Of a stretch of 64,000 nt of DNA, positions 17,701 through 25,111 are shown piece after piece. Source of the stretch: Polyangiaceae bacterium (lineage in GTDB: Bacteria > Myxococcota_A > Polyangia > Polyangiales > Polyangiaceae); NCBI GenBank assembly GCA_013361525.1, contig JABFXY010000065.1, forward strand, positions 62,001-126,000, given 5' to 3'. The notes beneath the pieces are model-generated. The model saw nothing but the letters and a program-made list of their open reading frames with translations. It did no database searches and had not been told where the DNA came from. Numbering within the stretch: position 1 is the first letter of the stretch; each line of letters begins with the position of its first letter. The position numbers and the translations under genes were made by a program.

Positions 17701-17863
17701 AAACGCAATCGGCATGGCCGTCATCGGCGGTGTCGCCGCCGCGACCGTCCTCGGCGTCTTCTTCGTCCCCGTGTTCTTCGTGCTGGTGACGAGGAAGCGA
17801 AGCGTCGCGACCGAGCCCACACCCGCCGCGAACGTCCACCATCCGACGGTCGAAACGGTCTGA
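14720..17863 (+). CDS. RND efflux pump, HAE1 (AcrB/MexB) family
   Basis: 1047 residues, the normal length for the family. GTG start with GAGGAAG 5 nt upstream. The N-terminus MAKFFIERPIFAWVLAIVIM is the first membrane helix. The proton-relay helix 4 carries the Asp pair in GLLVDDAIVVVENVERV. Helix-10 region residues and the second repeat are also present. It should export hydrophobic compounds using the proton gradient together with the adaptor. There is no TolC/OprM-type outer-membrane factor next to it, so the channel must be encoded elsewhere. Regulation is probably by the divergent TetR. Confidence 0.96.
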   Translation: MAKFFIERPIFAWVLAIVIMVAGALSITRLPVAQYPAIAPPTVSINATYPGASAATLEQTVTQVIEQRMSGLDGLRYISSSSDANGNAGIELTFEPGTNADIAQVQVQNKLALAMPQLPQEVQRQGVRVAKSNRNFLMIATFVSEDGSMARNDIADYVVSALQDPVSRVPGVGEVQAFGAQYAMRIWLDPNKLTAFKLTPLDVTQAIQAQNAQVSAGQFGGTPSVPGQELNATITAQTRLQTPEQFGAILLRVNEDGSQVRVRDVARIELTGESFDTESFYNGAPCAAMGIRLAAGANALDTAEAVRTRLQELSTSFPTGLKVQYSLDTTPFVKISIEEVLKTLLEAVGLVFLVMLLFLQNWRATLIPTIAVPVVLLGTMGVLAAAGYTINTLTMFGMVLAIGLLVDDAIVVVENVERVMHEEHLSPKEATRRSMRQITGALVGIAMVLSAVFVPMAFFPGSVGVIYRQFSVTLVAAMALSVVVALTLTPALCATILKPGHGEKKTGFFGLFNRGYDRSASVYQRIVAVLLRRRWRAMMGFALIAGGLVFLFTKMPKGFLPQEDQGILYVQVLAPPGSTLEQTAAVNERVAEYFLTEEKDTVESIMTINGFSFGGRGQNSGLGFIRLRHWDDREGAQQRADAIAARATKAFASIKEAQVFAFAPPAISELGNAAGFQLQLVDRGGLGHDALIAARDQLLSLASKHPALTKVRQGGLEDRPEYKIHVDQEKASAFGLSLQEINATLSSTWGGSYVNDFLDAGRTKRVFVQADAPYRMQPRDLDRWFVRNRQGEMVPFSAFATGEWTYGSPKLDRFSGFPTIAIQGEPAPGASTGDAMAAMEELAAQLPPGIGFEWSGLAYEERTSGANAPLLYALSLLFVFLCLAALYESWSVPVSVMMVVPLGVIGAVAATLLGGLTNDVYFQVGLLATIGLSAKNAILIVEFAKELFEGGKSAFDAALEAAKMRLRPIVMTSLAFVLGVLPLARANGAGAGGQNAIGMAVIGGVAAATVLGVFFVPVFFVLVTRKRSVATEPTPAANVHHPTVETV

Positions 17864-17953
17864 CGAAGACCTGACGTTCGCCCGGCGCAGACTGCCGACC
17901 CGGACGAGCGAAAAACCCCGCAAAAACGGCCTTGCGCGGGTCCGTGTGGTAGC

Positions 17954-18322
17954 GTGCGCGCCGTGACCGCGTGCGAGTGGGATCCCAAGCTCGTCATCGT
18001 GGTGGAGGATGACCCCGACATCCTCTTCCTCGCTGGCAAGCGTCTGAAGAAGCTCGGCTACGAGCCGATCCTCGCGCAGGACGGCGTCGAAGCGCTGCGC
18101 AAGATGATCGACAACCCCAGCTGCCGCAGGATGGTCACCGACTTCATGATGCCGTCGTTCGGCGGGCGCTACTGGATCGCGTTTTTGGAGCGCTTCTGCG
18201 AAGACTGGCAAATCGTCGTCGTCACGTCGTCGGTCGAGGCAGATCCAGGTCAATTCGTGACCATGCCGAAGCCGGTCGATTTCGAAAACCTCGTGCAGAT
18301 CTTCGAGCGCTATCCCCGATGA
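17954..18322 (+). CDS. single-domain response regulator
   Basis: 122 residues, a receiver domain only. The acidic pocket is in VVEDDPD, the phospho-acceptor is Asp63 in MVTDFMMPS, the switch Thr is in VVVTSS, and Lys106 is in MPKPVDF. There is no output domain. The start is GTG 17954 or GTG 17963. Its stop overlaps the next gene's ATG (ATGA), so the two make one unit with the histidine kinase. It could be the phosphate receiver or shuttle for that kinase. About 90 bp separate it from the RND gene. Confidence 0.9.
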   Translation: MRAVTACEWDPKLVIVVEDDPDILFLAGKRLKKLGYEPILAQDGVEALRKMIDNPSCRRMVTDFMMPSFGGRYWIAFLERFCEDWQIVVVTSSVEADPGQFVTMPKPVDFENLVQIFERYPR

Positions 18323-19416
18323 CCTCTGACTCGCGTCGCCCCAAAGTCCTCTACGTCGACGATCAAGCAGGCAACATCGTGGTGTTCAAGGCCAGCTTCA
18401 AAAAGCAGGTCGACATCGTCACCGCCACGAGCGGCGAGCAAGGCCTGGAAATCGTCCAGCGCGAAGAAATCCCGCTCGTCATCAGCGATCAGCGGATGGA
18501 TGGCATGAGCGGCTCGCAGTTCCTCGGGGAGGTGCGCAAGCTCTGCCCGGACACGGTGCGCATGCTCGTCACCGCGTACACGAATTTCGACGACGCCGTC
18601 GCGGCGATCAACGACGGCCAGGTCGCGCGCTTCATCGTGAAGCCCTGGGAGCCGCAGGACGTGCTCGCCGCGATCATCAGCGCCAACGAGCTCTACAGAA
18701 AGACGAAGGAGAACCGCATCCTCACCGAGCAGCTGCTCCACCGGCAACGGCTCGCGGCGATCGGGCAAGTGACCTCCGGGCTCGTCCACGAGCTCGGCAA
18801 CGTCATGAGCGTGCTCAGCGTGGTGGAGGACATCGAGGCCGATCTCGGCAGCGGCGCGGATTTGTCGCGCGAGGTCCACATCCTTCACAACGGGGTCGAG
18901 AAGCTGCGCGTCCTCGTGGAGTCTCTCCGCGTGTATTCGAAGGGCGGGGACCAGCTGCAGGTCGCGAAGAGCACACACGACCTCGGCAAGCTCGTTTCGG
19001 CGACGCTGATTCTGCTGGGGCTCTTCCCGCGGGTGAAGCAGCTCAAAAAACTCGAATTCGTACCTCCGGCCACGCCGATCGACGCAATGGTCGACGCGAA
19101 GAAGTTCGAACAGGTCGTCTTCAACATCGTGAAGAACGCGGCCGAGGCGACGCCGGTCCACGAAGGTGTCGTCTCGCTCTCGCTCGAAAAGAGCGGCGAC
19201 CAGGTTCTGCTCCACGTCCGCGACAATGGCCCCGGTATCCCGCCGGAAGCGCGAGCGAAGGTGTGGCAGGGCTTCTATTCGACGAAGGGCGACAAGGGCA
19301 CGGGCCTCGGTCTATCGATGTGCCGCAAGATCATGGAAGCCCACGGCGGCAGCATCGACTTCGCCAATCAAGACGGCGGCGGCTGCACCTTCACGCTCTC
19401 GCTCCCGGCAGCCTGA
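18319..19416 (+). CDS. response receiver-histidine kinase hybrid (REC-HisKA-HATPase)
   Basis: 365 residues with reversed hybrid order. The receiver comes first (LYVDDQ; Asp57 in LVISDQRMDG; Lys in IVKPW), then a helical linker, His157 in SGLVHELGNVMS (a LytS/NtrB-like H box rather than HEIRTP), and a HATPase with NIVKNAAEA, DNGPGIP and GTGLGLS. It has no membrane segment, so it is a soluble kinase that should be driven through phosphorylation of its own receiver. It overlaps the upstream response regulator by 4 nt. Its last 49 bp overlap the convergent hybrid kinase in the opposite direction. Confidence 0.93.
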   Translation: MTSDSRRPKVLYVDDQAGNIVVFKASFKKQVDIVTATSGEQGLEIVQREEIPLVISDQRMDGMSGSQFLGEVRKLCPDTVRMLVTAYTNFDDAVAAINDGQVARFIVKPWEPQDVLAAIISANELYRKTKENRILTEQLLHRQRLAAIGQVTSGLVHELGNVMSVLSVVEDIEADLGSGADLSREVHILHNGVEKLRVLVESLRVYSKGGDQLQVAKSTHDLGKLVSATLILLGLFPRVKQLKKLEFVPPATPIDAMVDAKKFEQVVFNIVKNAAEATPVHEGVVSLSLEKSGDQVLLHVRDNGPGIPPEARAKVWQGFYSTKGDKGTGLGLSMCRKIMEAHGGSIDFANQDGGGCTFTLSLPAA

Positions 19417-22118
19417 CCTTCGGTAGCCTGACCGCGGCTCGCGAGCGGCATCGTCACGACGAATCGCGCCCCCTTTTCGTTGGTGTCGTCGAGGCGCAGA
19501 TCACCGCCGGCGTCGTGCATCACTTTGCGCGCCAAGGACAGGCCGAGGCCGAGGCCCTCGCCTTGTTTCTTCGTCGTGAAGAACGGCTCGAAGAGCTTGG
19601 CGCGGGCCTTCGCGTCGATGCCGGGCCCGGTATCGGACACGGTGACGAGCGCCGAGCCGCCCTCGATCCGCGAGGTGATCCGCAGCGTCCCTTTTCCGTT
19701 CATCGCCTCGATCGCGTTCTTCACGAGGTTGGTGAACACCTGCGACAGGCGCGTCGAAATGCACTCGACGGCGATCGCTTCGGGCGCGAGCTCCACTTCG
19801 ACCTTCAGGTCCTTCGACGGCTTACCGAATAGACGCAGGGTGGATTTCACCACGCCGTGGAGATCGACGATCTGCGGCTTCGACGTGTCTTGGAACGCGA
19901 AGCGCTTGAGCTCGCTGGTCACCGAGACCGCCGAGTTCGAGGCGTCGAGCACGACGTCCGCCAGCTCCATGAGGTCGCCGGCTTCGACGTCCCCGGGGAG
20001 CTTGTCCGCGCCCGCCGCCTTCATGTCGGCGATCGCCTCCTTCAGCGGCGTCGCGCCGTTCTTGATCATGTTCAGGGCATTGTGGAGCTCGTGGAAAATG
20101 CCCGCCGCGAGCTCCCCCACGGTCCGCAGCTTCTCCGCCTCGATTACCTTCAGCTCTTCTTCGTGGAGCTTCGCGAGCGCGTCGGACAGCTCGTTGGTTC
20201 GCACCTCGAGGCTCTTGGTCACGCCGCGCAGCTCGAACAGCGACCGGACGCGCGCGAGCAGCTCCTCGGGATCGAAGGGCTTACCGATGTAGTCGTCCGC
20301 TCCGTGCTCGAGACCTTCGACCTTCGCGCTCACCCCGCCGCGCGCGGTGAGCAAGATCACCGGGACGAGCCGCGTGCGCGGGTCTGTCTTGATCCGCTTG
20401 CAGAGCTCGAGCCCGGAGATCCCGGGCATCATCACGTCGCTCACCACGAGGTCGACGGGATTGGACGCGAGGCGCTCCAGAGCCTCTTCTCCGCTCGACG
20501 CGAGGTAGAGATCGTAGCTCTCTTCGAGGATCGACGAGACGAGGTTCACGAGGGCGGGGTTGTCGTCCACGACCAGCACGCGAGGCCGACCTTCACCGGC
20601 TCGCTCGAGGCTGTTTCGTGCAGGGCCCTGTTCACGCACGAGATCGGCTACGGCGAGCTCGCTCTCGTCGACGAGCGCCGATACCTCTCGCACCGCCGCG
20701 GGTGGCGGCGACGGCGTCGGTGTCGCGCGCGCCGATGCCGGCAGGGCCGGAGGCTGGACCGGCAAGGTCACGCGAAAGGTCGAACCGGCGCCGAGCTCGC
20801 TCTCGACCTGCACCTGTCCGCCGAGGAGCTTCGCGTACTCCTGCACCATTGCGAGGCCGATGCCCGTCCCCTTTACGCTCGTCTTCTGCGAGCCCTCGAT
20901 CTGGGTGAAGCGCTGGAAGATCTTCTGTTGGTCTTGCGGCGCAATGCCGATACCGGTGTCGCTGACCGACAGCTCGTAAGAATCGGAGCCCTTTTTCGCG
21001 ACGCGGATCGTGATCTTCCCGCCGTTGGGCGTGAACTTCATGGCGTTGCCGGTGAGGTTCACCAAGATCTTCTCGATCTTGTCGAGGTCGGTGCGGACCG
21101 TGAGCGACTCTGCGGCGGCGTCGACGGACAGCGAGATCTCCCGGGCTTCGGCCGCACTCGTGAAGAGGCTCGACGTCGCCTTGACGAAGTCGTCGAGGTT
21201 CACGCGGCTCATCGTGAGCCCCGCCTGCCCCGCCTCCACCTTCGCGAAGTCGAGGAGCGAGTTCACCATTCGAAGCAGGCGGTTCGCGTTCGCACGGACG
21301 GCCTCGAGCTTCTTGGCGACCTCGGGCGAGAGCTGGCCCCTCTGCAACAGCTGCGAGATCGGCGTGATGATCAGCGTCAGCGGGGTGCGGATCTCGTGGC
21401 TGATGTTCGAGAAGAACTGCGACTTGGCCTTGTCCAGCTCGCGCAAACCGTCGTTGGCCCTGGCGAGCTCCACGCGCGCCCGCTTCTCGTCGAAGAACAG
21501 CTTGCAGAGCACGCGGTTCAAGACGACGCCGATGAAGGTCAGCTCGAGCAGATAGATGAGGCTGCTCGTGAGGGTGGCGTCGAAGACCAGCCCTTCGGGG
21601 CGAAACGTGCGCGCGCCGATGTAGCTCGCGATGATCGCGCCGCTCGTCAGCACGATCCATTTCGCGTCCGCCGGAAACAGCGAGGTGAACGCGAAGTAGA
21701 TCATGAAGAAGGCGAAGAAGAAGTCGCCTTGGCTGCCTCGCGTAACTTCGACGATGGCCGATCCGGTGGGCCCGAAGACGCCTCCGACCAGCAGCAACAT
21801 CGCGACGTGCGGGATCCGATCGAAGACGCCGCGCGACACCAGCTCGCGGTGGACGAAGACCGCGGCGATCGCCGCGAGCACGATCCACACGGCCTTGGGC
21901 AGCGCGTCGGGCGCCAAAAAGTACACGTACGACCAAATGGTCGACGGCATCACGAACACGGAGATCCAGATCAGGACGACGGTGCGCTGGAGGATGACCT
22001 TGCGCTGCTCGTCCCGGAGCTCCTGCGATTCGGGTCCGCGAAAGCTCGTACGGATGAAGGCGATGAGCGCCGCGATGGACGCGGCCATGCCCGGCGTAGG
22101 TGGCGAGCCGGCGTTCAT
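19368..22118 (-). CDS. membrane hybrid histidine kinase with two kinase modules
   Basis: 916 residues. About six membrane helices lie in residues 43-205. Next comes a HisKA with His241 in FFSNISHEIRTPLTL and a HATPase ending near 470, then a receiver at about 515-630 (LVVDDNPAL, DLVVSDVMMPG, LLTARGG). A second dimerisation/H box follows (ELAAGIFHELHNALN) with a second HATPase (NLVKNAIEAMNG, DTGPGID, GLGLGLSL). The second kinase resembles the one at 18319, so a REC-HK unit of that type seems fused to an ordinary membrane kinase, making an intramolecular relay. It is coupled by ATGA to the response regulator upstream. Confidence 0.93.
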   Translation of the reverse strand: MNAGSPPTPGMAASIAALIAFIRTSFRGPESQELRDEQRKVILQRTVVLIWISVFVMPSTIWSYVYFLAPDALPKAVWIVLAAIAAVFVHRELVSRGVFDRIPHVAMLLLVGGVFGPTGSAIVEVTRGSQGDFFFAFFMIYFAFTSLFPADAKWIVLTSGAIIASYIGARTFRPEGLVFDATLTSSLIYLLELTFIGVVLNRVLCKLFFDEKRARVELARANDGLRELDKAKSQFFSNISHEIRTPLTLIITPISQLLQRGQLSPEVAKKLEAVRANANRLLRMVNSLLDFAKVEAGQAGLTMSRVNLDDFVKATSSLFTSAAEAREISLSVDAAAESLTVRTDLDKIEKILVNLTGNAMKFTPNGGKITIRVAKKGSDSYELSVSDTGIGIAPQDQQKIFQRFTQIEGSQKTSVKGTGIGLAMVQEYAKLLGGQVQVESELGAGSTFRVTLPVQPPALPASARATPTPSPPPAAVREVSALVDESELAVADLVREQGPARNSLERAGEGRPRVLVVDDNPALVNLVSSILEESYDLYLASSGEEALERLASNPVDLVVSDVMMPGISGLELCKRIKTDPRTRLVPVILLTARGGVSAKVEGLEHGADDYIGKPFDPEELLARVRSLFELRGVTKSLEVRTNELSDALAKLHEEELKVIEAEKLRTVGELAAGIFHELHNALNMIKNGATPLKEAIADMKAAGADKLPGDVEAGDLMELADVVLDASNSAVSVTSELKRFAFQDTSKPQIVDLHGVVKSTLRLFGKPSKDLKVEVELAPEAIAVECISTRLSQVFTNLVKNAIEAMNGKGTLRITSRIEGGSALVTVSDTGPGIDAKARAKLFEPFFTTKKQGEGLGLGLSLARKVMHDAGGDLRLDDTNEKGARFVVTMPLASRGQATEGQAAGSESVKVQPPPS

Positions 22119-22504
22119 GCGCGGTGTCCCGCAAAGCGGGCGAGCCGCGCGAGGAAGTCGTCCCGGCGAAGACCCTTCGGGATGTAGCCGGCGGCGCCCG
22201 TCTCCGTCACGGCTCGCTGCAGACGCTCCTCGGGCTCCGCGCTGTGGAAGATGATGATGGACTCCTCCGCCGAGCGCAGCCCCTTGAGCGTCTGCGCGAT
22301 CCGCGGGCCTTCGATCGCCGGCAGATCCACGTCGAGCAGGATGATGTGAGGCCGGAACTTCCCTACCCTCAAGGGTAAGCCGAGGGCCTCCGACGTCACG
22401 TCAACGTCGTAACCGGCGCGCTTGAGCATGTAGCTCGTCGCAGCCAGAACCGCCTCGTCGTCGTCGACGACGAGCACCTTCGTTTTGTTGGGCTCGGTTT
22501 TCAC
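22115..22504 (-). CDS. single-domain response regulator
   Basis: 129 residues, receiver only. The acidic pocket is LVVDDDEA, the acceptor is Asp58 in IILLDVDLP, and the Ser in IIIFHSAEP takes the switch position. Lys in GYIPKG is conserved. The first gene of a two-gene minus unit, it overlaps the hybrid kinase start by 4 nt. It is probably phosphorylated by that kinase and signals by protein contact, since it has no output domain. Confidence 0.9.
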   Translation of the reverse strand: MKTEPNKTKVLVVDDDEAVLAATSYMLKRAGYDVDVTSEALGLPLRVGKFRPHIILLDVDLPAIEGPRIAQTLKGLRSAEESIIIFHSAEPEERLQRAVTETGAAGYIPKGLRRDDFLARLARFAGHRA

Positions 22505-22566
22505 GAAACACGTGAGACAAAGTGGCGCGGCGAACGCCGCAGCCTGATGGAGTCATTCATATAGCC

Positions 22567-22582
22567 CTCGGCACTTGCCGAG
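22567..22582. promoter_or_regulatory. inverted repeat in divergent promoter region
   Basis: CTCGGCA-ct-TGCCGAG, 7-bp perfect arms with a 2-nt centre, lies in the 291-bp region between the response regulator (22504, minus) and the ketosynthase operon (22796, plus). It may be a regulator site; no matching regulator gene adjoins it. Confidence 0.45.
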
Positions 22583-22795
22583 ACGAAATGATTTGCCGTG
22601 TGCGACATGCGAACTCGTCCCGGCAATATCGGGCGTTCGTACCGTCTGATTCCTGTTCTCGACTTCGTCCTACATGAGGCAAACAGGAGTCAGTTTCGAT
22701 TCGGGCCGACGTGTTACTTCTGAGTCTCAGCTCGATCGAGTGGTGCGCACCGCGCGCCGCAGGCTCGTGGGCGAGGTGATTCTCAAGGAGCTCGT

Positions 22796-24037
22796 TTGCG
22801 CGAAGTCGTCGTCACCGGAATCGGGGTCATTCTTCCCAACTGCGATAGCCGCGAGGTGCTTTGGGAGCAGCTGCGAACGGGGTCTTCGCAGCTCGAGCTG
22901 GAGCACGACGAGGTGTTTCCCGATGGTGTGTGCGCGATTGGGCGTGTTCGCGACTTCGATCCCGCGAAGTATTTCGAAGAGCTCCCGGAGCGGTTTTATC
23001 GCGGTTATCACCGCGAGCTTCAGCTCTACCTCGCCGCGTTCCTTCGCGCGCGAGACGACGCGCGTCTCGACCTCGGCCGGCTGAGCCCGGAGCGCATCGG
23101 CATCTTCGACGGCTCCGCGCGGACCATGTTCCAGTTTTGGTACGACCGCATCCGCGCCGAAGACCCGAGCGATCCGGACACACGTTACAGCCGCCGCGAT
23201 CTCATGACGGGGCTGCCCGGCCAAGCCGTCGGTATCGCAGCGTCGCTCTTCAAAATCATGGGCCCGACGTACACCTTCAGCGGCTCGTGTGCCGCCGGCG
23301 CGATCGCGCTCGGCCACGCATACCGGGAGATCGCGCTCGGAGAGATCGACGTCGCGTTCGCCGGAGGACACGAGGCCTCACTCGTGAGGCCGATGTTCAT
23401 GATGTACAGCGACGCCAACCTACTCAGCCTCGAGAGGACGGACGCGAAGCGCGCCGTGCGCCCGTATGCAGGCTATTCGACGAATGCGTTCGGCGAGGGC
23501 GCGGTGTTGATGGTCCTCGAGAGCGCGGAGCACGCGGCGGCGCGCGGCGCGCCCGCGCTCGCTCGTGTCCTCGGCTACAAGTCGGGCAACAACGGCTACC
23601 ACCCGACGACGGTGGATGTCGCCGGCGTGCGCCCCACCGAGATTATGAAGTCGCTCATCGGATCGGCCGGTCTCGAGCCCGACGCGATCGACGTCGTCGC
23701 CGGGCACGGAAACGCCGTGCAGCTGAGCGACGTCTCCGAGGAGAACTACATGCGTCTCGTCTTCGGCAAACGCTCGAGCGAGGTTCCGCTCATCTCGACG
23801 AAGCCGATTTACGGCCACCTCCTCGGCGCCTCCAGCGCGCTCAACGCAGCTGCGGTCGCGTTGATGGTCGCGCACGACTGCGTGATCCCGACGATCAACT
23901 TCGACGTGAAGAAGCTGAAGCGAGCGGCGAATCACCAACCGAACACCTGTGAAGACCGCCCTGTCCACCACGGCGTCGCGATGAGCTACGGGATGGGCGG
24001 CTACAACGCCGCGCTCTTGATTGGGAAGGCAGCATGA
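22796..24037 (+). CDS. beta-ketoacyl synthase (KAS I/II type)
   Basis: 413 residues, thiolase fold with a complete Cys-His-His set: Cys165 in FSGSCAAG, His304 in VAGHGNAV (normally GHGTGT) and His341 in PIYGHLLGAS, with Lys336 nearby. It is stand-alone, without AT or ACP. The start is TTG, chosen because AAGGAG sits 5 nt upstream and the fold starts immediately (MREVVVTGIGVILPN). First gene of an operon with two KASIII genes, a CoA-transferase and an SDR; the next gene overlaps by ATGA. It probably extends an unusual acyl chain. The GHGNAV variant separates it from the primary-metabolism FabF. Confidence 0.9.
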   Translation: MREVVVTGIGVILPNCDSREVLWEQLRTGSSQLELEHDEVFPDGVCAIGRVRDFDPAKYFEELPERFYRGYHRELQLYLAAFLRARDDARLDLGRLSPERIGIFDGSARTMFQFWYDRIRAEDPSDPDTRYSRRDLMTGLPGQAVGIAASLFKIMGPTYTFSGSCAAGAIALGHAYREIALGEIDVAFAGGHEASLVRPMFMMYSDANLLSLERTDAKRAVRPYAGYSTNAFGEGAVLMVLESAEHAAARGAPALARVLGYKSGNNGYHPTTVDVAGVRPTEIMKSLIGSAGLEPDAIDVVAGHGNAVQLSDVSEENYMRLVFGKRSSEVPLISTKPIYGHLLGASSALNAAAVALMVAHDCVIPTINFDVKKLKRAANHQPNTCEDRPVHHGVAMSYGMGGYNAALLIGKAA

Positions 24038-25086
24038 AGAATCCCAAAGTCTCCGGGCCGATATCGAACGTCAACGCGCGGGCTGTCTCGACGCACTCCT
24101 CGGAGATCGTCGCGGCGGGATACGCCTATCCGTCCGAGATCGTCGACAACGACACGTTCTTCGCGCGGTGTCGTTTTCCGATCGCGGAGGATCGACAAGC
24201 GTTGGTCGACGAGACGCGGATGAAGACGCGCAGGTGGTGCACCGACACCGAGAACACCTGGACGCTCGCGCGCTCGGCGGTGGAGATGGCGCTAAAGGCC
24301 GATCCGAAGCTCAAGGACGAGATCGATCTCGTCGTGGTTGCTTCGGGCACGACGATGCCGGTCCTGCACGCGCCCGAGGTGGACAACGCGGGCGTCGCCG
24401 ATCTCGCGCCTCTGGTTCTGCGCGAGCTCGGCCGCGACGACGCGCTCGGGTTCGACGTGAAAGCCTGCTATTGCACGGGCTTTCTCCGGGGATTGCACGT
24501 CGCCGACGCGATGCTCTCGAACCGCGGCTACCGCGCCGCGCTGGTGATTGCGACCGAGCAAGGCAGCCGCTTCGCCATTGCGGAGACGAACCGCTCGACG
24601 TTCTGCTTCATCATGTCGGACGCAGCAGGCGCGGTGGTGCTCCGCCGCCGAGAGCGCACCGGCGGGGTGGGCATCGTCGACCACCGAGGGCATACCGAGG
24701 CCGGAAAACATGCATGGGTAGGCATCGGGCCCGACGCCGCGTCGACGATCATGCGAGGCTCGAGGGCCGGCGAGGCGACGATGACGATGCTGGTAGATTG
24801 CGCCCGGTCGCTGATGTCGAGAAACTACCTGACGACCCGGGACGTCCGATGGCTCTTGCCCATCCAGACGCACGCGCGCATCGTCGACGGCCTCGCCGCC
24901 TCGCTCGACTGGCCGGCGGACAAGGTCCTTTGGAACGGGGACGTCACCGGCTTCTCCGGCAGCGCGAGCATCCCCGCCGCGCTCGCCGAGCATATCCACT
25001 CCGGCCGCATCCAAAAAGGTGATTTGATCCTCTCGGTCGCAGTCGGTGCCGGTATGAATTGCGCGGGCGCGCTGTTTCACTACTAA
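24034..25086 (+). CDS. KASIII-like 3-oxoacyl synthase lacking the usual Asn
   Basis: 350 residues of the FabH superfamily. Nucleophile Cys147 in CYCTGFLRGL and His280 in LLPIQTHARI are present. Where FabH has the GNTSAAS loop, this protein reads TGFSGSASIP, so the catalytic Asn is replaced. Such variants often catalyse acyl transfer or non-decarboxylating condensation (known for relatives such as CerJ-like enzymes and HMG-CoA synthase), but its reaction here is not known. Four-nt ATGA overlap with the upstream KAS. The N-terminal 25 residues before EIVAAGYAYPSE are an extra tail. Confidence 0.88.
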   Translation: MKNPKVSGPISNVNARAVSTHSSEIVAAGYAYPSEIVDNDTFFARCRFPIAEDRQALVDETRMKTRRWCTDTENTWTLARSAVEMALKADPKLKDEIDLVVVASGTTMPVLHAPEVDNAGVADLAPLVLRELGRDDALGFDVKACYCTGFLRGLHVADAMLSNRGYRAALVIATEQGSRFAIAETNRSTFCFIMSDAAGAVVLRRRERTGGVGIVDHRGHTEAGKHAWVGIGPDAASTIMRGSRAGEATMTMLVDCARSLMSRNYLTTRDVRWLLPIQTHARIVDGLAASLDWPADKVLWNGDVTGFSGSASIPAALAEHIHSGRIQKGDLILSVAVGAGMNCAGALFHY

Positions 25087-25111
25087 CCATGTCGAAGCGA
25101 GAGGCACGGCG

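Noticed and set aside
19857..22187. 776-residue plus-strand open frame opposite the hybrid kinase
   Set aside because: Arg/Leu/Asp-rich mirror translation of the high-GC kinase gene; no domain, and the kinase frame has all motifs.
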